From Hyperoodon ampullatus (taxonomy: Eukaryota > Chordata > Mammalia > Artiodactyla > Ziphiidae): 64,000 bases of DNA. Position 1 is the stretch's first letter. Each line of letters begins with the position of its first letter. The notes below the pieces were generated by a model. The model did not search any database. It saw only the letters and a list, made by a program, of their open reading frames with translations, and was not told where the DNA came from. A program made the translations under genes and the position numbers. The stretch lies in the NCBI GenBank assembly GCA_949752795.1, contig OX457061.1, positions 33,050,425 to 33,114,424 of the forward strand. Direction: 5' to 3'. Positions 10,130 through 20,101 of this stretch are shown in pieces.

Positions 10130-10749
10130 TTTTTAACATCTTTATTGGAGTATAATAGCTTTACAATGGTGTGTTAATTTCTGCTTTATAACAAAGTGAA
10201 TCAGTCATACATATACATATATCCCCATATCTCTTCCCTCTTGCTTCTCCCTCCCTCCTACCCTCCCTATCCCACCCCTTTAGGTGGTCACAAAGCACCG
10301 AGCTGATCTCCATGTGCTATGCGGCTGCTTCCCACTAGCTATCTATTTTACGTTTGGTAGTGTATATATGTCCATGCCACTCTCTCACTTTGTCCCAGCT
10401 TACCCTTCCCCCTCCCCATGTCCTGAAGTCCATTCTCTAGTAGGTCTGTGTCTTTATTCCCGTCTTGCCCCTACGTTCTTCATGACCATTTTTTTTTTTT
10501 AGGTTCCATATATATGTGTTAGCATATGATATTTGTCTTTCTCTTTCTGACTTACTTCACTCTGTATGACAGACTCTAGGTCCATCCACCTCACTACAAA
10601 TAACTCAATTTCATTTCTTTTTATGGCTGAGTAATATTCCATTGTATATATGTGCCACATCTTCTTTATCCATTCATCTGTCGATGGACACTTAGGTTGC
10701 TTCCATATCCTGGGTATTGTAAACAGAGATGCAATGAACATTGTGGTAC
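10130..10749 (-). mobile_element. Lineage-specific L1 3' end, antisense
   Basis: Starts in oligo-T, then ATTGGAGTATAATAGCTTT and a CCCTCCCTCC-rich 3' UTR, and ends in the ORF2 terminus. The 15-bp duplication TCCCTCTGTAATTTT at 10115-10129 and 10750-10764 proves insertion into the older L1. Confidence 0.95.
10499..10741 (-). pseudogene. L1 ORF2p C-terminal remnant
   Basis: The open frame of about 80 codons reads motifs typical of the last part of L1 ORF2p: WKQPKCPSTDEW, YTMEYYSAIKRNEI and SEVSQKEKDKYHM. The endonuclease and reverse transcriptase domains are absent because the copy is 5'-truncated, so it has no function. A similar remnant lies at 23520-23861. Confidence 0.93.
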
Positions 10750-11090
10750 TCCCTCTGTAATTTTATGGGCATGTACTTTGAAACTATCTAAATATCTTGA
10801 TTTTGATCAAATTTTCGCTTTTTAAGTAGTTTATCAGTTGCACTCGTGGCTTCTTATTTTATTCAATGAGTTATCATCCTTTGCTGTTATTATTTATTTT
10901 GATGTTCATAGTGTCCTAGATTTGGCCAGTGGGAATCCTTTCCATCTGGATTCTGTGTCCTCTTGACTTGTCCCCATCATTCTCTGAGTCCTTCCTTACT
11001 TTATGGCACAAGATGTTCCAGGCTCATCTTGTACTTTACCTGCCCTAGTCCTGGAATCAGCCATTTCTCCAAGGAGCCCTGGTTCCTTTT

Positions 11091-11293
11091 TTTTTTTTTT
11101 GCGGTATGCGAGCCTCTCACTGTTGTGGCCTCTCCCGTTGCGGAGCACAGGCTCCGGACGCGCAGGCTCAGCGGCCACGGCTCATGGGCCCAGCCGCTCC
11201 GCGGTTTGTGGGATCTTCCCAGACTGGGGCATGAACCCGTGTCCCCTGCATTGGCAGGCGGACTCTCAACCACTGCACCACCAGGGAAGCCCT
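11091..11293 (-). mobile_element. CHR SINE, short form, antisense
   Basis: Oligo-T, then GCGGTATGCGAGCCTCTCAC and GGAGCACAGGCTCCGGACGC, ending in CCACCAGGGAAGCCC (reverse of the tRNA-like head). Target duplication CTGGTTCCTTTT at 11079-11090 and 11294-11305. Confidence 0.96.
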
Positions 11294-11406
11294 CTGGTTC
11301 CTTTTAATGAAAAATCTCATTTGAAAGCCAAGATTTGGATGCTAGTTGTGATTATTGCCATTGGGGTGTCACAGTTCCCAGGTCCTTTATGTAGACAGAG
11401 CCAGGA

Positions 11407-11434
11407 AACACACACACTCACACACACACACAGA
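11407..11434. repeat. (CA)n microsatellite
   Basis: Interrupted ACACAC run, followed by a TATCTATTTA-type AT-rich stretch to about 11490. Inside the ancient L1-like region. Confidence 0.85.
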
Positions 11435-11910
11435 GATTCATATTTACATCTATATTTATCTCTATATCTATTTGTCTATCTACATATACATTGAAAATAA
11501 TGAGTTCACACTTATAGTTTTAATTCCAGACTAACACCACAGGATTCATCCTGCTCTTCTCCTTTTCCATGCTGTGACTCCTTTCTCCACAGTGAAAAAC
11601 CTGGTTTCCACGATTCCCCATGTATTTACTTATTAAGTCCCCTGCATGTAACCTATCTTCCATTGCTGCCTCTATTCCTCCTCCTGAGTAGAGGACCTCG
11701 TTACCCCAGGTCAGGCTAACACCCCACACTGGCCATCCCCCCAAATGGATATTCTCTTCACCTTTCTTGGACTTTAACTCCCATTTTGGGCCATCCCCCC
11801 ATAAGGATGATCTTTCCTCCCTCCCAGGCTCTGACATCCTACTCTTAACCTCCATGGGCTTCCCACCTCCAGCTGGATCCACTTGTCCACCATTCAGGAC
11901 AGAATTGTTC

Positions 11911-11967
11911 AGAAAGAAAAAGGAAGAGAAAGAAAGAGGAAGAGGAAAGGGACCGGGAAAAAGGAGG
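11911..11967. repeat. Purine-rich low-complexity tract
   Basis: About 57 bases of AGAAAGAAAAAGGAAGAG-like sequence, nearly all A and G. Confidence 0.85.
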
Positions 11968-12001
11968 TGCTTCTGATTTTAGTTAAGAAATAAGACTGCT
12001 A

Positions 12002-12117
12002 GGGACTTCCCTGTTGATCCAGTGGTTAAGACTCTGCCCTTCCAATGCAGGGGGCGCAGGTTCGATCCCTGGTTGGGGAACTAAGATACCACATGCCACT
12101 GCCAAAAAAAAAAAAAA
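12002..12117 (+). mobile_element. tRNA-derived SINE, minimal form
   Basis: GGGACTTCCCTGTTGATCCA head, B-box GGTTCGATCCC, then GGGGAACTAAGATACCACATG and an A-run. It lacks the CHR body. Similar copies are at 22194 (minus) and 49359 (plus). Confidence 0.9.
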
Positions 12118-12174
12118 GTGGCACTAGAAAAAATTCTTAATTTCTTAGGAAATGTTATCCAGGCTATAAAAAGG

Positions 12175-12386
12175 TTTTTTTTTTTTTTTTTTTGCGGTAT
12201 GCCGGCCTCTCACTGTTGTGGCCTCTCCCGCCACGGAGCACAGGCTCCGGATGCGCAGGCCCAGCGGCCATGGCCCACGGGCCCAGCTGCTCCGCGGCAT
12301 GTGGGATTCTCCCAGACTGGGGCACGAACCCATGTCCCCTGCATCAGGCAGGCGGACTCTCAACCACTGTGCCACCAGGGAAGCCC
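12175..12386 (-). mobile_element. CHR SINE, short form, antisense
   Basis: Oligo-T, GCGGTATGCCGGCCTCTCAC and, at the far end, GTGCCACCAGGGAAGCCC. Target duplication not clear. Only 57 bases after the preceding SINE. Confidence 0.95.
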
Positions 12387-13084
12387 TGTTTGTTTGTTCT
12401 TTAAAAGAGCCCATACTTCAAGTATTCAGCAGCCAATTAGAATTATTCTTGACTGTGCTGGATATCTTTGATTAGAATCAGGCATCCATCCCTACCCGCT
12501 TCTTAGGGATCTTTCTTTATCCCAGGGACGGGAAGGCTAGAAACTACATTTCCCGGATTCCCTTGCATTTGGGGTTCTGGAAGCAAATTAGATTCCACCA
12601 ATGAGATGAAATTCCAAGAGACTTGGAAGTTCACAGTGAGTTGGAAGGCACAACCTTGTTGTCATTGCTGCTGACCAGTGAGGTGATAGACACACGCATG
12701 TCTGTGGACTGACTCAGGTTTAAGGCATGTAATGCAGTCACCAGCTTTTTGAGAAAGAGAGATATTGGCAGTTGAAGTCAGAAGCAGCAGCAGCAGAGGT
12801 TCACTGACCTCTGCATCTCAGCTTTGGAGCTGTGCACCTGAGCCAGGAGCCCCCCAGAGTGGCTCCTCTAGCCCTCCAAGGATTATATAAGCACCTCATT
12901 CCCTGTATTAAATGCCCTTCTGTTTAAAATACCTGGAGGGACTCCTTTTTCCTATATTAACTCCTAACTGGCACACTGGCCTTGTATATGAAGGAAGATT
13001 AGACAGTAGGCAACAGATATTAACTTCTGGAAAGGTGTCTTTGCTTTTTATTTACTTTGAAACTTGTTTTGTACATATTAGGGA
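12387..13084. other. Possible ancient repeat, otherwise no feature recognised
   Basis: AACTACATTTCCCGGATTCCC (12542) and GATTATATAAGCACCTCATTCCCTG (12880) recall mammalian LTR or DNA-repeat consensus patterns, but I cannot assign a family. A short CAG-repeat (GCAGCAGCAGCAG) lies near 12786. No coding exon seen. Confidence 0.35.
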
Positions 13085-13250
13085 CAGTGTGCTAAGCTAG
13101 ACTTGCAGATGTGAACAAAGGTAACAAACATGCAATCCTGGTCTCCAGGAATTCCAGACTGGAAGAAGGAAATAGAGAAAAAACCCTTAATAAACAACCA
13201 AGTTCAAAATAAGACAGATGGAGATAAGTGTTATGAAAGAGAGGCAAGTG
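13085..13250 (-). repeat. L2 fragment, antisense
   Basis: GTGCTAAGCTAGACTTGCAG, GTAACAAACATGCAATCCTGG and GATAAGTGTTATGAAAGAGA follow the antisense L2 3' region. Confidence 0.55.
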
Positions 13251-13289
13251 TAACATTCTTCACAGGTCATGGACCATGGCTTAAAGGTC

Positions 13290-13520
13290 TCCCAGCCTGG
13301 CCCACCTCTTTAGCATCACTTGCTGCTACTAACCCCTGGACCCCACACACTGATCCCCAGCCATGTCGAACTCATTGCCATACCTTAAATGTCACTTTCC
13401 CTTTCAGAACTGAATGTTCTTCCTCCACCTGCCTAAAGAATTCATGTACATTCTTCAGAACTAAACTGCAGTGTCACTCACCTACTCTGTGCAGGAATTA
13501 TATAGAGTTTGTCTCTCCCT
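13290..13520 (+). repeat. Possible L2 fragment, sense
   Basis: CTGATCCCCAGCCATGTCGAA and CTTAAATGTCACTTTCCCTT weakly resemble the sense L2 3' region. Low certainty. Confidence 0.35.
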
Positions 13521-13654
13521 CTTGAACTTCTGATTGGGAAAACCAAGTGTCTGTTGAAGGCATCTCTCCCTCCTTTCTTAAAAGTCTTTCCTTGATGGTC
13601 TTTCTAGAGAATGTGGTCTCTAAAAGGAGAAATTACACCATTAAAAGCCACTCG

Positions 13655-13861
13655 TGGGCTTCCCTGGTGACGCAGTGGTTGGGAGTCCGCCTGCTGATGC
13701 AGGGGACACGGGTTCGTGCCCCGGTCCGGGAAGATCCCACATGCCGCAGAGCGGCTGGGCCTGTGAGCCATGGCCGCTAGGCCTGCGCGTCCGGAGCCTG
13801 TGCTCCGCAACGGGAGAGGCCACAACAGTGAGAGGCCCGCATACTGCAAAAAAAAAAAAAA
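13655..13861 (+). mobile_element. CHR SINE, short form
   Basis: GGGCTTCCCTGGTGACGCAG head, B-box GGTTCGTGCCC and GAGAGGCCCGCATACTGC before the A-run. Target duplication AAAAGCCACTCG at 13643-13654 and 13862-13873, 12/12 identical. Confidence 0.97.
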
Positions 13862-13873
13862 AAAAGCCACTCG

Positions 13874-14419
13874 CCTTTTTCCCAAGGAACAAAATGCTTT
13901 AATGTTGCAGAGTACTTAAATACAGCAAAACTTTCAAAGACGAATCCTTTAAAAGAAAATTTTATATATACGCATACTCTCCTATAGGCACACATTTGCA
14001 TATGTGCATTTCTACTTCCTGACAGACTCTGCCTACACTTGGGAATTTTTCCTTGGGGTTCAGTGTCTCTAGGATCTGTCAGAACGATTGTCAAGCTGAG
14101 CTCTGGGCAAGCTTAGGAAGGATTGTGTAGTTGTGTTTGTCTCTGTGAAGATAGATCCTTTGTTGACTTTTGAATTAATTCATATGCTGCACTCTCCCAC
14201 CACTTGTTTAGGATCTGGGGGTGCTTAGCATTACCAGTGTTATTATGGCACATTCATGGAATGCTCTATGTTTTGAAAATAGTTTACAACGGTTTGTTAA
14301 CCAGCACAAGCTGAGAACATTTCAGCAATGGTTGATTTGCTTTGTAAAGCGCTGGCAACACCATATAATATTTATGGGGTTGCAAAATCTCATTAAGTGA
14401 ATGAAGTTCCACTTTCCCT
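13874..14419. other. No feature recognised
   Basis: AT-leaning, apparently single-copy sequence without a credible open frame. Confidence 0.5.
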
Positions 14420-14650
14420 ACTTGGATTTGACCAACATTTATGGAATGTTGTCTATGTGCTATGCACTGTGCTAAGATTCCACTGAATGAATGAACATTC
14501 ATTAAGCAACTGCTATGCCAGTCATTGGGCAAGTATTCCACTGAGTGAAAGAGCATTTATTAAGTGCCTTCTAGGGACCCAGGTCTAATGCTAAAAATGA
14601 ACTGACTAAGTAGCCTCTCATTGTGAGTGTTTAGTATGCCAGATACCACA
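14420..14650 (-). repeat. Series of MIR/L2 3'-end-like modules
   Basis: At least three degraded units of CATTTATNNAG...CTATGTGC type follow each other (near 14435, 14493 and 14550), before the complete antisense MIR at 14655. Could be stacked old insertions or a small local amplification. Confidence 0.55.
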
Positions 14651-14654
14651 TGTG

Positions 14655-14910
14655 CATTCCATCAAATGGATAAATATTTATTAAGCACTTTCTATGTGCT
14701 AAGCATCAAGACAGACACTTTAACATACATGATCCCACTTAATCCTCACTATTATAATGAAGAGGGGCTAGTATTATTTTCCCATTTTATAGATGAAGAA
14801 TCAGAGGTCAAGAGGCTAAGATTCATGACTAGAGTTCATAGGGACCGAGATTTAAACCCATGTCTCCTTACATTTAGTCCGGTGCTCTTTCCATTATACC
14901 ACCGTGACTC
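14655..14910 (-). repeat. MIR SINE, antisense, near full length
   Basis: AATATTTATTAAGCACTTTCTATGTGC, CCCATTTTATAGATGAAGAAT and TTTAAACCCATGTCTCC, ending with CTTTCCATTATACCACCGTGA. Nearly the whole MIR is present. Confidence 0.92.
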
Positions 14911-15215
14911 TATGTTTATAGAACTCAGCCTCGTTCTATAATATTAAAAGAAATGGGAACTGATGGTCCATGGAATATCAGTAAACTGAATTCTGTAATA
15001 GTCTCAGGGCAAGAGAACTTGACCTTATTTACTTAAGACTAATCATAAACATTAGATATGAGCAGTTAAAATTCCTGTGTCCTTGAACCCCAGCTTCTCT
15101 TCCTTAGAAGGTTGTCGACAATGAGTTAAGTTGGTTCTCAAGACTATGGTGGTAATACCCATTGGACATACTAGGACTCATGTAGGACTATTCATCCCAA
15201 AAAGATGCAAAAAAA
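14911..15215. other. No feature recognised
   Basis: Short single-copy spacer between MIR and a CHR SINE. Confidence 0.5.
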
Positions 15216-15548
15216 GGACTTCGCTGATGGCACAGTGGTTAAGAATCCACCTGCCAATGCAGGGGACGCGGGTTCGAGCCCTGGTTTGGGAAGATCCCAC
15301 ATGCTGCAGAGCAACTAAGCCTGTGCGCCACAACTACTGAGCCTGCGCTCTAGAGCCCATGAGCCACAACTACTGAGCCCATGTGCCACAACTACTGAAG
15401 CCCACGCGCCTAGAGCCCGTGCTCCACAACAAGAGAAGCCACTGCAATGAGAAGCCTGTGCACTGCAACAAAGAGTAGCCCCCACTTGCTGCAACTTGAG
15501 AAAGTCTGTGTGCAGCAATGAAGACCCAATGTAGCCAAAAAAAAAAAA
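15216..15548 (+). mobile_element. CHR SINE, long form
   Basis: GGACTTCGCTGATGGCACAG head, B-box GGTTCGAGCCC, repeated CCACAACTACTGAGCC units, CGAAGACCC-like end (AATGAAGACCCAATGTAGCC) and an A-run. Confidence 0.95.
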
Positions 15549-15709
15549 GCAACAAGAATGGCCCTGCCTGAAGGAGACCAGAGCACTGTACTCCTGGATT
15601 ACGCTGCTTGTGTTTTTAGACCATATCCTATCATTCCTTCAGTTAATTAGTCTGCAAATGCTCACTGAGTGCCTAGTGCATGCTGGACACCATCCAAGTG
15701 CAGGATGTG

Positions 15710-15830
15710 TGATGAGGCCAGGTCACTTATTAGCAGTGTGCCACTAGGCAAGTTATCTCATATCTCTGAGTCTCAGATCCCTCATTCAGAAAGAGGATAG
15801 GTGTTTATGAGGGTATCATTACTCCTTTTC
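15710..15830 (+). repeat. MIR SINE fragment
   Basis: AGTGTGCCACTAGGCAAGTTA and GAGTCTCAGATCCCTCATTC are a diverged MIR core. An L2-like end (AAATGCTCACTGAGTGCCTAG) precedes it. Confidence 0.65.
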
Positions 15831-15939
15831 CTAAACTCTTAACACTCAATTTCTCTTGTTACAAAATAAGCTTACCTGCTGCTACCTAGCTATCAATCTA
15901 CCATTGAACTATCTCATCTATATCAACACTTTATAAATG

Positions 15940-16145
15940 CTTTTTCTGGCCCATTATTTCTCTTAATCTCACAAGCCTACAAAGTAGGCATTCTTAACCC
16001 CATTTTACAGGTGAGGACATCAAGGCCCTGGGAGATTAAGCAATATGCTTAAGGTCACAGAGCCGATCAATGGCAGAAACAGGATTTAATCTCAGGTCTG
16101 TCTGACGTTGGAGCCTTGCTTTCTTCTTTATACTGTATTGGGTCT
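15940..16145 (-). repeat. MIR SINE relic, antisense
   Basis: CCCCATTTTACAGGTGAGGAC, CTTAAGGTCACAGAGCC and GATTTAATCTCAGGTCTGTCTG. Confidence 0.88.
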
Positions 16146-17364
16146 ATGTAGACACAGATCAATGAACACTCATGAGGAAGGTGATTCTTGCAATAAAATA
16201 GCAGAGTGGGTCCAGGGCAGGACTGGCTTATCCGATTAGTTTACTCTCAGTTTGCTCTAGAAGTGGGCTATAGAAGTTGATTTGAACTAGAAAAAAAAAT
16301 CAATGTCCTCCAGTAATCATTAAAGAAAAGCCATGCAGGCTGGCATCCTGGCTGACATCCTTGTCAATGTTCTTCCTGGCCTGAGGTGGAGGAGTGACAC
16401 AGAACTCAGGGAGCACAGCAGGAGCAGGTTTGGCTTCCAACAGGCACCAACAGTTCTTTCTGCCTCGATTTAGGGGCTTGTTATTGTTTCATCTATCAAG
16501 TAAGACAGAGGGTGATTTGTTAAGTGATTGCCATGGAAGTTAAATGGGAGATGTAGGTGAGTGCATTTGCTTGAGACCTGTTTAAGTGAAGTTTAATAAA
16601 GCAGACTTTTATTGAGCGAGTCTATGTATCAGACACCCTCTGAGCACTGGGGTTCGGTGACATGTAATTTGCAGCTTGTGCCATTTTGTTGGTCTTTCTG
16701 AGAAATAAGAGTGTTGGTAGGTGTGATGATGGAGGTGTGGAGAGAGTACAGATCAGGGAGTGACTGCTTAGGGGTTGGCTGGAGGCTTCCAAGGGCTGTA
16801 TTGTGAGGAGAGAAGGGAGAGGGGAGAGAGGGAAGGCGCTCCTTCTGCCCACACAGGGAGGAGATGTTACTGCCTCGCTCTAACCCTGATGCTGCAGCTT
16901 TTCAGAGACCCTTGCCTCTGACCTTGTTCTTGGCAGGAAGCGCTGTGGTAAGTGGTGCTATGGAAAATACCTCTGTGGCTAATGAATCATCTAATTTTAA
17001 AAAATACTTAAAACAATGAGAAAACCTTTAGCTGATTTGTTCCCGTCAAGAGCGGCTACTATAGGTCACTTCATCACAGCTTTCAACTCAGTGACCCAGG
17101 TCTCCTCTTCGTGACTGGAATCACGGCCTTTGCATTTCTCAGGATGTTTCTGGGACTTGGTGGCCTTTCCAGATGTATTATTTGCCATCACTTGGGTGAT
17201 GACTCGCTCCACGTGTAGATCCCTCCCACAGCCAGGCACCAATTCTCCAGGGAGTGAGTGCTGTGATGGAAACTCATTAGAATTCTAGGGCCATCTCATG
17301 CTAGGTGTGGGGTTTGGGGCGTATTTGCTTAATAACGCATATAGAAGTATACAGGTATAGGAAT
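16146..17364. other. No gene recognised
   Basis: About 1.2 kb with little repeat content beyond a short L2/MIR-like piece (16598-16640). A minus-strand open frame (16622-16852) is rich in Ser/Pro/Leu and has no domain. Among the larger repeat-poor stretches in the window. Confidence 0.5.
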
Positions 17365-17505
17365 ATATGGAGTCTCAGTTTTCCCATATTTTGAAATGGG
17401 GAGATAGTACCTACTTTGGTTCTATGAGTTCTATGAGGAATCAATGAGATAATGTGCAGATGTTTGGCACAGAGTAGACTCTAAGGAAATGTTACTTTCC
17501 TCCTT
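17365..17505 (+). repeat. MIR SINE 3' half
   Basis: GTCTCAGTTTTCCCATATTTTG, AATGGGGAGATAGTACCTAC and GGCACAGAGTAGACTCTAAG. Confidence 0.8.
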
Positions 17506-17511
17506 CTACAT

Positions 17512-17741
17512 CAGGGGTCGGCAAACTATGTCTCGCAGGCTAAATCTGACCCTCCACCAGTGTTTGTAAATAAAGTTTTATTAGAACACAGCCACACCCA
17601 TTCATTTCTATATTGTCTATGGCTGCTTTTGCGTCCAATGACAGAGTGTGTAGCTGTGACAGAAATCAGATGTGCCACAGGTTCGCAAAGCAGAAATTAG
17701 TTACTATCTGGCCCGTTACAGAAAATGTTTGTAGATCCCGG
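17512..17741. mobile_element. Complete non-autonomous hAT-type element
   Basis: The left terminus CAGGGGTCGGCAAACT and the right end CAGAAAATGTTTGTAGATCCCGG are approximate inverted repeats. GTAAATAAAGTTTTATTAGAAC and ATTGTCTATGGCTGCTTTTG mark the family. Flanks TTCTACAT and TTATACGT agree at 6 of 8 bases, consistent with an old 8-bp target duplication. Opposite in orientation to 3846-4438. No transposase. Confidence 0.82.
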
Positions 17742-18313
17742 TTATACGTAATGGCCTTTGAGAAAAATGATCTTATCTCCCTGTCCCTTTCCTTCCCAAA
17801 GTGCTTTTTATCAGACCAAATGCTGTTCGTGGCTTCAACCACTGTTTCTATGTCTTAGAGTTTGGATTTTCCAACGCTCCTCTGAGTGCAATCCTGTTCA
17901 TTACAAGTCCTTTGAGTATGACTCCTAGCACAGCACACATCCCCACCCCACCCCCATCCCCAGATTTGGGCCATTCAGCTTTGAGAAGAGGAGGAGTCTC
18001 ACCTCCCTTACTCTGGACAACAGCTTTCAGTCTAGGGTAGCACAGGCTTACATCTGTGACAGAGGTAGCATCCCTAGGTCTTTAGCACCACATGTACTGC
18101 TCGTAAGCTCTTTGCCCTCATCCTCTGCACTTGCAGTTATATTGATATTGTAAATTTCCAAGTCTGACTTTGCATCCATCTTTTTTTTTAATATAATTGG
18201 AGTTTCTTTTAATATACCTTGTGAGATAGAGGTCTAATTTCACTTTTCACCAATGTTTCATCAATTGTCCTAACATTGTTTTATTATTATTTTTTTTTAC
18301 TTTCCAATTCTGG
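17742..18313. other. No gene recognised; T-rich right part
   Basis: Single-copy to about 18170, then T-rich sequence (CACTTTTCACCAATG) that could be an older L1 piece. No open frame of note. Confidence 0.45.
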
Positions 18314-18554
18314 TTTTATTTATTTATTTAAATTAATTTTTATTGGAGTATAGTTGCTTTACAATGTTGTGTTAGTTTCTACCATACAGCAAAATGAATC
18401 AGCTCTACATACACATATATCCACTCTTTTTTGGATTTCCTTCCCAGGTAGGTCACCACAGTGCATTAAGTAGTTCCCTGTGCTATACAGTATGTTCTCA
18501 TTAGTTATCTATTTTATACATAGTACCAATAGTGTATATATGTTAATCCCAATG
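18314..18554 (-). mobile_element. Truncated L1 3' end, antisense
   Basis: ATTTATTTATTTAAATTAAT, TATTGGAGTATAGTTGCTTT and TTAGTTATCTATTTTATACA: same L1 3' end as at 640-1060, shorter. Confidence 0.9.
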
Positions 18555-18639
18555 CAGCCATCTTTATTAAATTCCTTCTTGAGAAATTCTGTTCATTTTT
18601 ATTTCTGGCTCCCTAGCATTGCTTTGGATTTGGACTCTA

Positions 18640-19090
18640 CTATCCAGAGTATTTACCAAGCCTCAGGGCTTCATGTCTTTTGAGAATCAGCTCAGCTGGT
18701 TTTCTAGGTTCTCATCCAAGTCTCTGCAAGAAACTGTTGGATCAGCCAGGGCTTAGTCCTGAGTCCTCTAGGATGCTATTGGAACACACTCTCCATCTTG
18801 GCTTTGACCCTTTGGAGACCGGCTGAACTCACCAGGCAGTCAACCAACTGCGTTATTGTCCACCTTACATCTCTTTATCTCAGTTAAAAAGATATCATGA
18901 GGGTTTGGGTCAAAGGCCTTTCAGGCATAATATGGTTACACACAGGCCTTCCCAACCTATTAGTCTCTGATTCTATCACAAAAACCAAATAGGATTACTT
19001 GCTATAATTTATTCTTGGGAATCCCTTACTGGCTCCTAGAGCTCATTGGTCCCTCTCTAAGGGTCTACATACTACCTATTTGGGAACAAT
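18640..19090 (-). mobile_element. CR1/L3-type LINE relic
   Basis: GGGTCAAAGGCCTTTCAGGC, CCAAATAGGATTACTTGCTATAATTTATTCTTGG and ACTGGCTCCTAGAGCTCATTGG follow the pattern of L3/CR1 reverse-transcriptase-region text that mammals share with birds. Orientation is by analogy with CR1. Very old and riddled with stops. Confidence 0.6.
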
Positions 19091-19158
19091 TATAGTTTTG
19101 AGTGAGTTAGAATTTGCCACACAGTTTGTCAGGTACAATCAGAATTTAATGAAGGGCT

Positions 19159-19478
19159 GCTTTTTTTTTTTTTAAAGATATGATTTTATTTAAATTTATT
19201 TATTTATTTATTTATGGCTGTGTTGGGTCCCCGTTTCTGTGCGAGGGCTTTCTCCAGTTATGGCAAGCGGGGGCCACTCTTCATCACGGTGCACGTGTCT
19301 CTCACTATCGCGGCGTCTCTTTTTGCGGAGCACAGGCTCCAGACGCGCAGGCTCAGTAGTTGTGGCTCACGGGCCCAGTTGCTCCGCGGCATGCAGGATC
19401 CCCCCAGACCAGGGCTCGAACCCGCGTCCCCCGCATTGGCAGGCAGATCCTCAACCACTGCTCCACCAGAGAAGCCCC
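19159..19478 (-). mobile_element. CHR SINE, long form, antisense
   Basis: Oligo-T, TTTATTTATTTATTTATGGC, GTTGGGTCCCCGTTTCTGTG and the head end CTCCACCAGAGAAGCCCC. Target duplication TGAAGGGCT at 19150-19158 and 19479-19487. Confidence 0.95.
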
Positions 19479-19487
19479 TGAAGGGCT

Positions 19488-19889
19488 TCTTAATCTAGGG
19501 TTTGTGAACTTGCATGGGAATAAATTACATCTTTATTTTCACTAATCTCTAACTGAAATTTGGCCTGTTTTCCAATTGTAATGTAAGCAACAAATCACAG
19601 TAATATTAGCATGACCTTGACTTTGTTACCAATACAAACCATGGGTTTTTCACATCACGTTGGAGTCATTGTAGACATGTCAAAATATCTTTCAAGTTCA
19701 AAACTACTTCAAAATTATAGTACTTATAAGACCTGCTGCTAGATCTTGTTATGTAATGCATTACTAAAGAGGCACGTATATTACCATATTGCAGGTTTAA
19801 AAAATATTCTAGCAGCTTTATTTTAATATAATCGGCCTCCCTTACAATCTGACATATTTCATTTGATGCATTTAAAAATACTACTCTGA
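19488..19889. other. No feature recognised
   Basis: AT-rich single-copy spacer between two CHR SINEs. Confidence 0.5.
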
Positions 19890-20101
19890 GGGCTTCCCTG
19901 GTGGCGCAGTGGTTGGGAGTCCACCTGCCGATGCAGGGGACACGGGTTCGTGCCCCGGTCCGGGAAGATCCTACATGCCGCAGAGCGGCTGGGCCCATGA
20001 GCCATGGCTGCTGAGCCTGCGTGTCTGGAGCCTGTGCTCCGCGGCGGGAGAGGCCACAGCAGTGAGAGGCCCGCGTACCGCAAAAAAAAAAAAAAAAAAA
20101 A
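19890..20101 (+). mobile_element. CHR SINE, short form
   Basis: GGGCTTCCCTGGTGGCGCAG head, GGTTCGTGCCC B-box, GAGAGGCCCGCGTACCGC end and a 20-nt A-run. Target duplication imperfect. Confidence 0.96.

Larger units (their letters stand above)
9490..11850. mobile_element. Ancient L1 (L1M-type) 3' region, interrupted
   Basis: Segments 9490-10114, 10765-11078 and 11306-about 11850 join into one old L1-like region: CATTTCACGCATGGTCC, CATGACCTTGACACTTTTGAAGA, TTGTCCCCATCATTCTCTGAG, GGCTCATCTTGTACTTTACC and CATTTCTCCAAGGAGCCCTGG are in the order I recall for L1M-type 3' UTRs. It was later hit by an L1 (10130-10749) and a SINE (11091-11293). Orientation not asserted; the right boundary is vague. Confidence 0.65.

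Noticed and set aside
11003..11494. 163-codon plus-strand frame
   Set aside because: Its core is the antisense short CHR SINE. The same translated words recur at every CHR copy in the window.
15216..15548. Array-like repetition of CCACAACTACTGAGCC, considered as a CRISPR-like or satellite array
   Set aside because: The repeats are the internal structure of long-form CHR SINEs; same layout in six copies, and the genome is mammalian.
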